Part shown: positions 33,820-45,439 of the stretch, piece by piece
Numbering within the stretch: position 1 is the first letter of the stretch
How the letters are laid out: every line of letters begins with the position of its first letter
From: Pocillopora verrucosa
Lineage: Eukaryota; Cnidaria; Anthozoa; Scleractinia; Pocilloporidae
DNA: 64,000 nucleotides
Assembly: GCF_036669915.1 (NCBI RefSeq)
Contig: NC_089323.1
Coordinates: 10,798,194 to 10,862,193, forward strand
Direction of reading: 5' to 3'
Notes under the pieces: model-generated
The model's database searches: none
What the model was told of the DNA's origin: nothing
The model's input: only the letters and a program-made list of their open reading frames with translations
Made by a program: the position numbers and the translations under genes

Positions 33820-35540
33820 AGAAAAAATTAATCACTTTTTTATTATTATTCTATAACACACATACATCGAACATCACTCTTAAACTACTCTTTTAAGTTT
33901 TATCCAATGCTTCATATTGTTCAGAAGAATAAAAATGCAAATCTTTTCGTCGTTTACAAGTTATTGTCTTCATGTTAAGTGAAACAGCACGAAAAATGCT
34001 TAGAAAAAGAACTGGTCAGTGTTTCCATTGCCTTTGCTTTAGTTGTTTACGTGCGAAAATAAGTAGATAAATACATAAATAATAAGACTATCGACATACT
34101 TCGAGTAGCGATTTTCTAGCTCCCTATTTCTCTCTACTATTAACAGACCTGATGCGCGTTCTCCAGTAATACTAGTAACCAAATAGGTCATCCTTAAAAG
34201 TATTCATTCAAATGTAGCTAAAGAGGGATCTGACTCTATGGACAGCAAAGCACTCGTCTGATTGTCTGTTTCGCTGCCTGTCTTTCTTTACTAATCTTCT
34301 AACAGTAAAGAAATTTATTTAACGTCGAGTTAAAGCAAACTAAGGCGCCCTCTATTCTTCCCAGGACGACTAAGTGTGGCGAATATATTTTTTACTTTTG
34401 GCGATCCATTACCAGAATCGCGGTAGTCTCTCATATACCGGGCTCTGGAATAGCTAATAATGAAAATATAGATGTAGTAGAAGGGTAAGGAGAGTGGGTA
34501 CAGAGTTCCAATGGAACAGTGATTTGCTACCACACATTTATTTCGAAAAAAATTTTCTGCTGGCAATCAAAGTGATTTGAGAGTGAGAAAAGAAACGATT
34601 AATAAGACATTAATCGGCTTGACTTGCCCAAAAATACATTGCTTGAAAATAATGCCCAGCTGAAAAAAACAATGTAATTGTTGAATTTCCCTATTACAAG
34701 CTCTCAGTTTCCTGCTTCAACCCTTTGCCTCACAACTTTAGGGCTTTGTATCCATTGACACAGTGCAATTCTTGAATTCCCTTTTACAAGCTCTCAGTTT
34801 CCTGCTTAAAACCTGTTGAGCTTGTTTTTTTTTTGCGTGTGCGTCCCATAAGGCGTCTACTGAAATTTTTTATCGGTCTTTCGTCTTTGGTTCCTTGCAG
34901 ATACAACAAATGTAATCAACCGAATTAAGTTTCTTCTTCGCAATCATTTTGTAAGCGATGGAACGCAAAGTGCGCACGGAAGAGCAAATGTACAGCGAGG
35001 GGGAAAAAGTCAAATCCTCTGAGGCTCTTATTTCACTCGCGTTATGAAAGATGACTTTACAGAAAACTGAAAAAGACTGCTAACGCACTAAACATTTTCA
35101 GCAGGACCTCTCAGCTACGCTCGCATTATTTCCCCTTTGTTTGGTAGATCGTGAGCATAAACTCTTTTGGTCCGAAACGCACGAGCTGTAGAAGAAAACA
35201 AGGTTACGAAAGTATTTCTTCAACTTAGGTCTTACTCTCAATGCAACCCAGAATTTTAAAGAGCAAAGTCACTGATTGCCCATCTAAAACCAATTTACAG
35301 TGATTTAGCACAGACATTTCTTGTTGTTCATTTGCAGTTTGTTTCTATATAATTCAGACAATGAAATAATAATTGTTCAATTAAATTAAAATTGTTCGTA
35401 ATAATTGTTCAATGAAAACCAGAAAAACACAAAAGTATTCTCGCACTGCTGCACGAGAATTCCCGCCTTTCCAAGCATACAAGATGTTCATTGTCAGCAT
35501 AAAGAGTGTCTGTAGGAAGCATTACAAAATACTTCCATCA
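33820..35540. other. no recognised gene; one direct repeat
   Basis: About 34690-34736 and 34773-34818 are imperfect direct repeats (acaagctctcagtttcctgc). The open frame at 35412-35735 shows no family motif. Confidence 0.4.
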
Positions 35541-35739
35541 ATGTGTTGCAATGTCCTCGCTGGAGAACACGGTCCTTCTTGCTTCTGTATGAAGCAAATT
35601 CCGGAATTCAAGATCACATGTGCTTCATCAGAAGAACTGAAGCATCACAAGGGCAACTTAACACAGCACCAAGTGAAAATAATCCTAAGAGACGATCGAG
35701 AAAACAAGCATTTCAATTCATTTGGAAAACTTTGACATG

Positions 35740-37240
35740 GAGAAAACGGTTTGGTCATATTCCTGATCTTCAGAAGCAATCCACAATCAACCCCCTGCCC
35801 AAGGTTTCTCCGCCTCAAGAAATTCAATCTGACTTGAGACCTATCTCTCTGACATGCACCCTTGCCAATGTCATGGAAGGGTTTGCGCGCAGCAGGCTTA
35901 TGGCCCAAATTGGAAAAACTTGATTCACGCCAATACGCAAGGGAGGGGCACTCCACCACGGACGCCTTGATTTATATCTTACAGGTGATTCACGAAGTAA
36001 CTGATAGTGGAAATTGTGGGACTAGATTGTTCTTTATGGATTACTCAAAGGGTTTTGACCTGATTGACCATTAAATTCTTCTCAGGGAGTTGGCATCTTT
36101 CGATATAGACACTGTCTTAACTAAATTAGTGCCTCCCTGACTGGGAGATCCCAAGCTGTAAGGATTGGTAACTCTCTGTCCGATTGGAAGTCACCCAGGG
36201 GAGGTATCCCACAAGGGACAAAACTGGGTGTCATTTTGTTTGCTGTAATGACCAAAAATCTTTTGTGTTAATGGCATTTGAAGAATAAATTCGTTGATGA
36301 TAGCACGGCTTTAGAAATCCTGCCAAGAAACGGTATTAGCTTACTAAATGTAGCTGTCAATGATATTCACAAGTTTTCTGTCAATAGAATATGAAATTAA
36401 ACCCGAAAAAATGCAAAGAAATGTTGATTAACTTCATGCAAAATGATAATTTTACTAAATGACTAACAACACTGTTGTATGTGCAACAACTTATAAATTA
36501 CTCGGTATTATAATCAGCAATGATTTACAGTGGAACAAGCATATTGATTACACGTAGAAAAAAGCTTCGAAACGCCCGTATTCCCTGAAGATTCTTAAAA
36601 AAGTAAGTGTTAATAGACTGGGAATTGTCAAAGTTTATTTGACAACAATATGTCGTGATTGTTTTTTTGGAGTTTCGTGACTTTTGTGATTGACATCCTC
36701 GTTTTGAAATCATGTGAGCCTCAGTTCAAATTACGTACCTTGCGGAAAATACGCTTGGTAACGTTTTGAGAGAGGAGAGATTTGGAGTTGTAAACAAAAT
36801 TTTGTGAAGATTAAGCCTTTAATTCGAGAAACGTTAGTGAGTTATTTGGTGTCCTGGAAAGCGGAATTTTGGTTCCCACAAAAAAGACCTACACTAGAAT
36901 ATGGCGTACAAGGCTGACAAGATATTCCTGAATTTCTTTCAAATAAGCTGGAGTCAATTCAAAAAAGGCATTACATATTATCTATCCTTGCCCTTGTTAC
37001 TTAGATGCCCTTAATACTACCAACCTTAGCAGTTTGAAAGAGAGACGAACTCAGCTCTGCTGTAAATATATTTAGAAGATTGCTAAATTAGACCACCCCA
37101 TTAACTTCCTCAAGCCGAGAACAGCATCTAACGGTCATAGTTACAACTTGCGGACCAGCAACAACAATAGAAATATTGTTTACGCTGATAGGAGTTGTTG
37201 CTGGACCCAGCGTTCAGGTTCCTTTTTTCATTCGCTAGTA
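35740..37240 (+). mobile_element. LINE RT relic
   Basis: Frames carry PLPKVSPPQEIQSDLRPISL, MEGFARSRLMAQIG, YAREGHSTTDALIYILQVIH and LFFMDYSKGFDLIDH (motif A region, about 36030-36074). Then come GGIPQGTKLGVILFAV (motif B, about 36200), VDDST (motif C region, about 36296), YKLLGIIISNDLQWNKHID, and after an insertion of about 200 bp, NKLESIQKR and SLKERRTQLCCKYI. Many stops and shifts are present. Motif C has lost the leading Tyr/Phe-Ala of the usual F/YADD. The relic runs into the block duplicated at 62307. Confidence 0.75.
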
Positions 37241-38655
37241 AATATGTGAATATGTAAATAGTAATTTATGACATTCTGATTTTCTGTATAGTAATAGTGG
37301 TGTTAATTATTTGTTGATTGTTAATTTATAGCCCTTTAATTATTTGTTGATTGTTAATTTATAGCCCTTTAATTCAGGTAATTCTGCAACGTGGCAAATA
37401 AACGGTATATATATATCTATAAACAGACCACCAACTGTCGAATTCAACATTGACAAGGAACCCTTAAGGGGTTCAAGCAAGTGATGTATGTCTTGTGATT
37501 TCGCTTCGGAAGAAACTTGCAGTTATTGCAATTATGAAGGTTGGAGCTTAAGTATGGTAGCTGTGTTTGTGGTTTTATTAAAAAGTACGTATGTCACATG
37601 TATATCATTATCATTTAATCATAATTAAAAATAAAATACCTATCGTTTCGCACTGCAGGTGAACTCTTATGAAACATCCACATCTGATTCTAAATTTTTT
37701 TTACGAACCATCTCACCTACACTAAGCTCCAAGTGTACTTTGCACACACACTTTTAGGAAAACCCTACTTTGAGTGCATGACCTGTGAAAACTTTTAGAT
37801 CTTATTGCAAAATTTTCAGTTTTGTAGGTTTTTTTAACAAGTGAAGACATATTTTCCAAGTCTGAAAGACAAGGAAAATACAATTTTTTAGTTAAAATAA
37901 ATCCCCATTCAAATGGAAGATCATTCAAGAAGGTTTTCATGGGTTGGTAAAACTCCCATACTTGGGCATATTCAATTATGTATAAAAATCTCACACTTCT
38001 AATGTTTATAATTATTCCTAATTATACAAGTACGAAAATTATCCCTTTAGTTATTTTCGACACAAAGATCACTCAAATTAGGATCAAATTTTTAACTAGG
38101 CATAAATTAACACATTTTACCAAACAAACGATGAAACTATAATGTCGGTCTTGATTTCATGATACAAGTGCTACTCTCACCTGGTTTGAAGTCGATGGCC
38201 CGTAGATTACCATGTCCATCACATGGAAATCCTCCATAACACTATGTTGCTGCGGAAGATATGCATGCATGGTTGCCATCCCACTGGTTTCAGTTCCTCT
38301 GTCTAGCCTCAATTTAGAAGCAACTCTTCTTGTCTTAAACAAGTACTGCAAAAAAAACATCCAATAAGATTTGGATTGCTGTTGGATATCCAAACTTTCA
38401 CCCAAAGCCCCTTTTGGCTGCACATATCAATACACCCCTAGACAGCAATTGAAAAAGAACTATTTTGATAGCCCATCAACTTTTCGTGCCCATCAAGTGA
38501 GAGGACAAAGTTGAGATCAGATGATATAAAACGACCTTCAGATGTTCCTTTTTGAACTTGGGAGCCCTCTGCTCTAGGGCATCAGGATCTACCTGGTACA
38601 TAGCAGCATGAACCAAATCTCGTGGTACATTCATGTCGCAGACTTACTTAATCTT
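37165..38655. repeat. segmental duplication, copy 1
   Basis: The same order of sequence recurs at 62307-64000, from ggaattgttgctgg-type LINE 3' sequence (atattgtttacgctgatagg) through a 3' UTR and the minus-strand integrase relic to tcgtggtac(a/c)ttcatgtcg. Divergence is roughly 10 percent with many indels. Copy 1 has a private tandem duplication of about 36 bp at 37304-37374 (ttatttgttgattgttaatt). Confidence 0.8.
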
Positions 38656-38760
38656 TTTATGCAACGCCCTATGCCCTAACAGTTTTCCTGGTCCTTCCAT
38701 TTCTTGTCGCAATGCGCTCTCCGCTTAGACGATAGTTGTTGTCATCTGCGTTTTAAATCT
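38181..38760 (-). pseudogene. integrase-core (RNase H fold) gene relic with splice sites
   Basis: The minus-strand exon 38345-38181 (165 nt) has an acceptor ttttttttgcag and a donor gtgaga. It codes YLFKTRRVASKLRLDRGTET followed by MATMHAYLPQQH and VIYGPSTSNQ. An upstream segment at about 38760-38440 codes ALRQEMEGPGKLLGHRALHK, VPRDLVHAAMYQVDPDALEQ and LDGHEK-like sequence with a stop and shifts. These blocks match an intron-containing integrase-core family common in cnidarians and fish, with RGTE and YGPSTSNQ as signatures. The expected following 'IERWWRELH' exon was not found within the window. The second copy at 63490 is worse preserved. Confidence 0.6.
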
Positions 38761-39553
38761 CGAAGTACCTTAGCCTTCTGTGTAGAGTTCTAAGGCTCCA
38801 AGCATATTGTTCAAAATCTCTAGACACGAAGTCTAGAATCTAATCTTCATATCACAGCTGCCGCTTGGCCCTTTTTGCAGAACACAGATAACCTGCGAAG
38901 AAAGAAATAAAGAAAGATCTTTTTCCTAAGCTGCAGAATTATTTCGAAAAGGGCTTCTTAGTCACAAATTCAAAACATTGTTTTCAATCAATTTCACTTG
39001 GCACGTCTGTCTATACATCTCGTCTGTAAAACCCATTTGTTTCTTTTAATTATTTCCACACTGCTGAACGTCTTATTTTAAACACTGTTTTTGAACTTCA
39101 GTAGCCCGAAACTAACAATGATTCGGTAAAAATCTCGAGATGACAGAAATAGTTGAAATACTCATCAGTCACTGAGACCTAACGGTGGAGGTTCTACTAA
39201 ATTTCTGGAACCTTTTTCCATTGTATAGTGAAACAAGGAAAATGCAACCCTGGCCTTTCTGATGGTGCATAACATTGTTGTGTTATAAAACTCTGGCGTT
39301 TCTGAATGATCAGAGGAAAAGACAGAATTTCTCCGACGGGGAAGGAATGTTTCTATCACTTAAAGTGAATAAGAGGAGACATTTTAAATCCGATCCGAAA
39401 ACGTTGCTGAAGAATCTTTTAGGTAATTGTTATCATTAAAGCAAAATTAATTAAAACATTCGTGGCGCTAGGCATGTTGTATTGTGACAAGATATCTCTC
39501 GCTACAATTCCTGACAACTTGCGGGGGAAAAAGCTTATTTATTGATCTGCGAA
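38761..39553. other. no recognised gene
   Basis: Non-coding between the integrase relic and the GPCR pseudogene. Confidence 0.4.
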
Positions 39554-39888
39554 ATGATGGTGGCAACAAATTTTACAGGAAGTGGAACACCGCCGAGAAC
39601 ATTTCAAGAACTGGCATGCTGCTTCTTTTTGTTTGGTGGACTACAACAGCTAACCGTTTCTCTATCAGCAGTCAATATTTTGCTCTCCATCACAGCATTT
39701 CTTGGGAGTTTACTGATCCTTGTTGCCCTTCACAAGGATTCTTCCCTTCACCCACTGTCCAAACTCTTGTATCGTTGTCTGGCAACAACTGATCTGTTGG
39801 TTGGTCTTATTTGCCAGCCTCTCTATGCTACGTATTGGATGTCCTTGGGTTACGAAAAAAAGTAAGACAAGCAGCTACGCGGAGTTAG
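39554..39888 (+). pseudogene. class A GPCR pseudogene with internal deletion
   Basis: From the ATG at 39554 it is colinear with the receptor at 30041: NFTGSG N-terminus, LSAVNILLSITAFLGSLLIL (TM1, with GN changed to GS), LHKDSSLHPLSKLLYRCLAT and TTDLLVGL (TM2). After YWMS at about 39843 the sequence jumps to gtaagacaagcagctacgcg...gttag. This matches the C-terminal tail (VRQA... then the last Ser codon and stop) of the intact gene. About 600 bp covering TM3-TM7 are missing, and a frameshift gives a premature TAA at 39863-39865. Confidence 0.85.
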
Positions 39889-40498
39889 ATCATCCTCGAT
39901 TCAAAAAGAAGGCAACTAAGTGAATTGCAGTTTTGGTCCGAAATCGTACACGTAATTCACAAAAGTGATTTCAGACCAAAATTGCACGAAACTGACGCTT
40001 TTTTACACCCATTTTGAAACCGAAAAACTTTCTGGAAATGCTAGAAAGGTTTTGAGGACAAGGGCTACAAAATTTGGCTCCATCGTCTTTCATTTCCCGA
40101 AATTTCCTTTCTCACTTTACACAAGCCTTGAAATCTAGCTGGTTGTTTTTTTTAGCGTTTACATCTCATTGGCTGGGGAAAAAGCGATTTAGAGCTAAAA
40201 AATGGTGCAATTCGCTGATAAATCACTCTGCTGTTGGCCAATCAGATTGCAAGGATCACCTGTGGTTTCAAAATGGATGTATTGAATAATCAAATATAAT
40301 ATACTCTATGTCATTCCACTACTACGTCACTTTACCATATTAGGGCGATGGAACGGACAAAATATGCCACGGTATTACACTGCAGATCACGATCCAAATT
40401 TTGTGTTTTTTCCCCTTCTTCAGGCCTCGTGTTTTTAAAAACGAAATTTAAGCTTTACAGATTTTTTTTGTTGGCCATAATGACGCTTTTAATTGATT

Positions 40499-40499
<1 letters not shown>
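39889..40499. other. no recognised gene
   Basis: It contains short inverted phrases (aatcgtacacgtaattcac / gtgatttcagaccaaaattg) but no coding sequence. Confidence 0.4.
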
Positions 40500-40529
<30 letters not shown>

Positions 40530-40733
40530 TCGCGTCGGTGGGAGAGTATAGCAGGTAATTTAGTGCTAATAACTGAGTTGAAAACGTAAATAAGCCACCG
40601 TAAAGAGTAAAAAAGCTGTCGTTTTGAGCGTTAGCCCTTCGTCAATCGCTCTGACGAAGGGCTAACAGCTTTTTTGCTCTTTACGGTGGCCAATTTACGT
40701 TTTCAACTTAGTTGTTAACACTAAATTACCTTT
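40500..40733. repeat. head-to-head Penelope-type ends forming a palindrome
   Basis: The left arm 40554-40644 and right arm 40652-40730 are inverted copies of the same end sequence seen at 32534. The centre is ccttcgtcaatcgctctgac. The right arm lacks about 12 bases (the gctcaaaacgac block). It is likely two element ends joined, or an inverted terminal structure. Confidence 0.65.
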
Positions 40734-40935
40734 TAATTGATGGTTTCGTTGGTGTTGCTTTCGTCTTTTGCTCACGCCTCATGCGATCGATAAGAAGTTC
40801 AGATGAGGCCGTATAATGTATTTCGAAACTAGAAGCTAAAATTCTAAAAATACCGCGTAACTCGTAACTCGCAAAATATCCCCCCGTGTCAGTACAATAT
40901 GACCTGCGGTGATATCTAGCAGTAATACCGCGATT

Positions 40936-41008
40936 AATATTTCAAAATTGTCCAAACTACCACGAGCCACGAAGCGGTGAGTGGTATTTTGGACAATTTT
41001 GAAATATT
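40936..41008. repeat. short fold-back repeat
   Basis: The arms 40936-40963 and 40981-41008 (28 bp, one mismatch: aatatttcaaaattgtcc...) are separated by 17 bp. A nearby gcagtaataccgcg block may be part of the same MITE. Confidence 0.6.
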
Positions 41009-41149
41009 ATGAGCCAGTATTATTTCAAAATACCACGTATAGATCATGCTACTATTTGTTTATAACAGAAGCCGAGAAATTTTCGGTAACGCAAAAACAC
41101 ACATAGACGTCTGCATTCGTAACAATCTTTTTACGTCAATAAGAAAAAG

Positions 41150-41183
<34 letters not shown>

Positions 41184-41925
41184 CTGAAGGCGAACAACAT
41201 GAAATAGTTCAATAAAGGAAATTTTCAAATCACGGTTTTCGCAGTTACTGCAGCGGTAAAGGGAAACTACAAATAAGATACGCGCAAGCTTCTCCCAGTG
41301 TTTAATTGCTGCTCTGTTGAAAAACACGAACGCTAGCTCCGTAATTTATCGTCAACTGAGAGCCATGAAAGTTGTGGACTACTGTTTGGTAGGCTGGAGT
41401 CACTGTATTTTTGTGCTGAATGGGCAACTACACTTGCTTTTGTGAATTTCGGCTAAGAATCGCGAGAGACACTCGTCCAGTTCTTTAGCTTCGTATTTGA
41501 CAATGTCATCTTTAGGACCCTTGCTTTCCGCTCACAACTTCCAAACATTCATCCACGTCGTACTAGTGTTGAACAAATTTTTGTTTACTGCTTTTTCGGC
41601 GGGCTTATGTATTTCCTCACCGGAAATTTCCGAGAATCTTGAACCATTTTTTTTTCAAAACAAAAGCGTAATTGTGTTCGGTGTTGTCATCCAATTTTGC
41701 CGTTATATCACTATTACACTGAAATGATACTGTCCACCAATCAAATCTCACAAATTTCTCGCTTTATATCATAGTATGTTAAACCGCCAAATAAGGTATA
41801 TAAAGCATCAAATTTATTTCAGAAACTCTTTAAAGTAACAAGTATTTTAAGAGAACGCACGTTGGACATTTTATTAGATAGATAAATGGTAGATAGATAA
41901 ATGGAACTCAAATTTACGATGACAA
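41009..41925. other. no recognised gene
   Basis: Two open stretches without family motifs. A duplicated tagatagataaatgg lies at about 41876-41902, directly before the LINE. Confidence 0.4.
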
Positions 41926-43358
41926 GGAAATTGCAAACAGCTTTAATAATTTCTTTACTAAAACTGTGGACAGACTCGTTCAAGTTTTTGGACGATGTCT
42001 ACCATCTGCACGATCGTTCAAATTTCTGATGTCAGATCCATCGTACACTTTCCGTTTTGAGGAAGTATCTGTCGATTTCATCCGTGATCAACTAAAGAAG
42101 CTCAAAATCAAAAAAGCTGTTGGACTTGATCAGTTACCTGCACGTCTGCTAAAGGACTCAGCTGAAATTATTGCCAAACCGTTGACTACTCTTATTAATG
42201 CTTCTTTGATTTATGGATACGTCCCCTCTGAATGGAAATGGGCACTTGTAAATCCTTTGTTCAAGAATTGCAAATCAAATGACATGGATAATTATCGGCC
42301 GATATCTGTACTACCGACCATATCCAAGGTTATGGAAAGAGTAGTTCACACGTAGTTATATGATTTTCTGGCTAGAGAAAAGTTATTGAGTCCCTACCAA
42401 TGTGGCTTCCGCAAGGGCGACTCTACTGATTTGGCTGTCTTATCATTCACTGACAGCATAAGGCGCAGTATGGATCAGGGTCTACTAAATGGAGCAGTTT
42501 TCATCGATTTGCGGAAAGCGTTCGACACAGTGGACCATGACTTGCTACTGGAGAAACTCACTATGGGATATGGAGTCACTGGAAAAGAGCTTGGATGGTT
42601 TAGGGATTACCTAACCAATAGACGACAAGTGGTGACAGTTCAAAGTACTCTATCAGACCCTTGTGATGTTGCTTTTGGTGTGCCGCAAGGTTCAATCCTG
42701 GACCATTGTTGTTTGTGCTGTTCATCAATGATTTACCTACTGCTATCAGCAAATGTAATATATTATTAAACGCTGATGATGCTGTGTTTTTACAGCCCAC
42801 AAAGACATTAAAATCTTGGAGGAAACTTTGAATGCCGAACTAGATGAAGTGAATAAATGGACTCTCAGTAATTTTCTTTTTATCAACAAAAGAAAAACAG
42901 AATTTGTAATTTTTGGAACTGATGCTAGGCTTTCTAAAGCTACTGACACAGTAGTTATCAAAATAGGTGATTATGAAATTAATAGAGTTTATGATTTTAA
43001 GTATTTAGGCATCGTTCTTGACGATAGTCTTGCGTGGGAAGACCATGTTCGTTATGTTATTTCTAAGGTTGGTAAAAGAGTTGGTGTCTTAGGGCGCCTC
43101 AGAAGGAATGTCACTATACATGCAGCCTTCGAGACACATAATTCACTAATTTTGCCCATTTTTGATTATTGTGATGTTGTTTGGTCCAGCTGCAATAAAG
43201 CAGATATGGAAAGTCTTGAATCTTTGCAAAGGCGGGCCTCGAAAATTATAGTTAAATCTAAATGTGGTACAACATCCACCGACTATCTAAAATTTCAGAG
43301 TTTAGAAGATCGCCGTAAGGCTCATTTTTTAGGTTTAGTATTGAGCATGCAGTACTAA
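41926..43358 (+). mobile_element. LINE RT, three visible lesions
   Basis: Positions 41966-42355 code the RT start (LKIKKAVGLDQLPARLLKDS, WKWALVNPLFKN, DNYRPISVLPTISKVMERVV). A TAG at 42353-42355 replaces an expected Gln codon. Positions 42386-42700 give YQCGFRKGDSTDLAV, AVFIDLRKAFDTVDHDLLLE (motif A) and GVPQGSIL (motif B). A 1-nt loss after ctgg at about 42701 shifts the frame. Motif C ADDAVFL is at about 42772. A second shift lies near 42795. Positions 42816-43358 form an intact downstream frame (WTLSNFLFINKRKTEFVIFG, YLGIVLDDSLAWEDHV, LESLQRRASKII). It is a recently dead element of CR1/Rex-like type; the clade is uncertain. Confidence 0.8.
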
Positions 43359-43469
43359 TTTTTTTTATTTCAAGGCTGGCAATTTGAAAATGTGGACGCC
43401 GAAAAGTGTATGCCGTCCGATTCAATAAAAATAGTAGGTAACTTTTAAGAGAGCAGCGGAAAGGCTTCA

Positions 43470-43873
43470 TGTTGTGAGACATCTAATGATAGTGATGAAG
43501 ATCTTACAATCAATTCCAAAAAGCCTAAAGTTTGTAACCAAGGAGATATTCAGATTTAAATTCAGAAATAAGTGTGATCAAGTCAATGGTTATCGATATA
43601 ATGCAAGTCAACGAAATCTTGTCCTTGCCAATCGGAGTTGTAAAACTCCTACGAGATGCTTTCATCTGCAAAATCTATCATGTGGCACCTATGAAACCCC
43701 TACTCATTGCCACAAAATTCTTTAGGAGCCTGTTTGGTTGCAAGGAGTGTACTAATGCTTGGTATGACGGGGTAGATGGGCTAAGTAAGAAATGCCTATA
43801 TTGCAATGAACCCAAGGGATATGCCTTTACTTTTCAATTTAAGGGCATGGATGAATTTTTTGTTGGGGTATGA
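43470..43873 (+). pseudogene. degenerate RING-type zinc-finger fragment
   Basis: The frame 43574-43873 reads SLPIGVVKLLRDAFICKIYH, then CKECTNAWYDGVDGLSKKCL and YCNEPKGYAFTFQFKGMDEF. This resembles a RING-like finger of cnidarian proteins (C-x2-C ... C-x2-C ... C-x2-C). The second Cys of the first pair is Tyr (CKIY), and a usual CC pair is FF (TKFF), so metal binding is unlikely. An Asp/Ser/Glu-rich piece upstream (about 43474-43550) may belong to it. The full gene was not found. Confidence 0.4.
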
Positions 43874-44375
43874 GAATGAGATTTAACAATGTGTGAGGAA
43901 AATAGTGCCAGACGTTAATCTGATACAAAGATGCATTTGTTGTGTTAACAAGCTGTTTACATTTTTACCCAAACTATTACTCGAGCTTTAATTATTGTAG
44001 CTTCCGTGTGTCAAGTGATTTTGTAAACCCATCATATCCATACGTCCCTTTGAAGTAAATCTGTATGTTACTTGAAGTTGTAATATAATAACGTTTAGAT
44101 AAACATGTTCAAAATGGTCACCCTTTATTAATTATAAACTGCCAGTACACGGCTTTAAATGACATTTTTATATATGAGATTGTGTGCAAATAAATTCCAG
44201 CAGTTGTCAGTATAATATGAAAATATGCCATGCTTGTTACTACAGTACTGAGAAATACTAAGGTATTTCATGATATATCTTTACAACTTTTCAGAATTGT
44301 TAGATTTTCAGAGAAATAAACATCGACATTCAACAGGAAAAGTAGTTTTTATCATCATGACTGCTGATAGAACAA
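43874..44375. other. no recognised gene
   Basis: AT-rich spacer. Possible 3' UTR of the minus-strand gene ending at 44376. Confidence 0.4.
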
Positions 44376-45067
44376 TCAGTTTAGATTTAATGCTGTTGTT
44401 TGGTCAATAAAAAAGGGTAACCCTTGTTGGAGAGGGTGATGGTTGCCATTTACCAGACTATAGAAGAAACCATCAAAGGTGGGATAAATGGCTTTGAAGT
44501 TATCATTATGCAGTTTCGGGAGCTCGTGGTTTCCAGTAAAGAGGTCAACCCTAAATACTTCAAGAAAAGTCACATGCCCACCTTCATTTTCATGAGCAGC
44601 AACAGCTGCTGCACTTGTGGGAAGTTTGTGTATAGATGGGAGGACAAAAGTCTTGTTATTGTCCACTGTGCATTTGTTTGGAACTCCTTTCCTCTTTGAA
44701 AATACAAATATGTTCAGTTCTGCCAGCAATTTGAGATGTTTGTGATTTGAATGTGGTATTTTTAAGCAGGGAGCTTTTGTTTCCATTTTCCAGCGCCTGA
44801 AAGAACATTTCGTACTTTGGTACATAAATGTAACTTTAAGAGTAGGATGTGTCTATGTTAACCGGGAATAGTATGATTGTTCCAAAGGCTCATTACTTGT
44901 CATATTCCAATATCTGGAACCCTAGATGCAAACCATGACACGAAGAACTTGATCATGTCATCATCCATATTCAAGAGGTCTTCATTTACCATAGAATTCA
45001 GCTCTCTCCCTATGGGGTGCTTGACATGGGCGTTAAACTCCATCCATTTACTTTCAGCTGGATGAAT
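44376..45067 (-). CDS. unknown gene, last two exons
   Basis: Minus strand. The exon 45067 to about 44901 opens after a good acceptor (ttctttcttttaag) and codes IHPAESKWMEFNAHVKHPIG, then ELNSMVNEDLLNMDDDMIKF and FVSWFASRVPDIGI. The final exon 44796-44376 opens after gttctttcag and codes WKMETKAPCLKIPHSN, VFSKRKGVPNKCTVDNNKTF, SAAAVAAHENEGGHVTFLEV, FRVDLFTGNHELPKL and YPTFDGFFYSLVNGNHH. It ends LPFFIDQTTALNLN with TGA at 44376-44378. The donor between the exons was not placed with certainty. The last exon is open for 140 codons. The family was not recognised. It could be a host gene or a transposon accessory protein. Confidence 0.45.
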
Positions 45068-45439
45068 CTTAAAAGAAAGAATTAAAACATTTCTGTGTCT
45101 ATAAATGGATGAAGCACCCCTTTATACTGTACCATACATTGGCACAGCGAGATCAATTTTCAAACCAGCAAATATCACTGCATGACAAAAGCATTATCTT
45201 TAAGCAGAATGAACATCGTATTGCCAATCACACCCACAGCAAGATGGCAAAAGCCCCAATCGCAAGGTGCCGCCCAGCTGATTGCATCACTGTCCGTGAT
45301 TTAGTCCACTTCTTCTCCACGCACAACAAGACCACAGCTTGTAACTGCTATTAGGTCGTAAAAGTAACCAGCTCTTTCTGGAACATCACAAAGTTTGTTG
45401 GCTTTCAACTTCGAAGCACATCTTACTATGTGAGGACAT
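45068..45439. other. no supported coding frame
   Basis: Open frames exist on both strands but none shows clear motifs. Earlier exons of the minus-strand gene may lie here. Confidence 0.3.
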
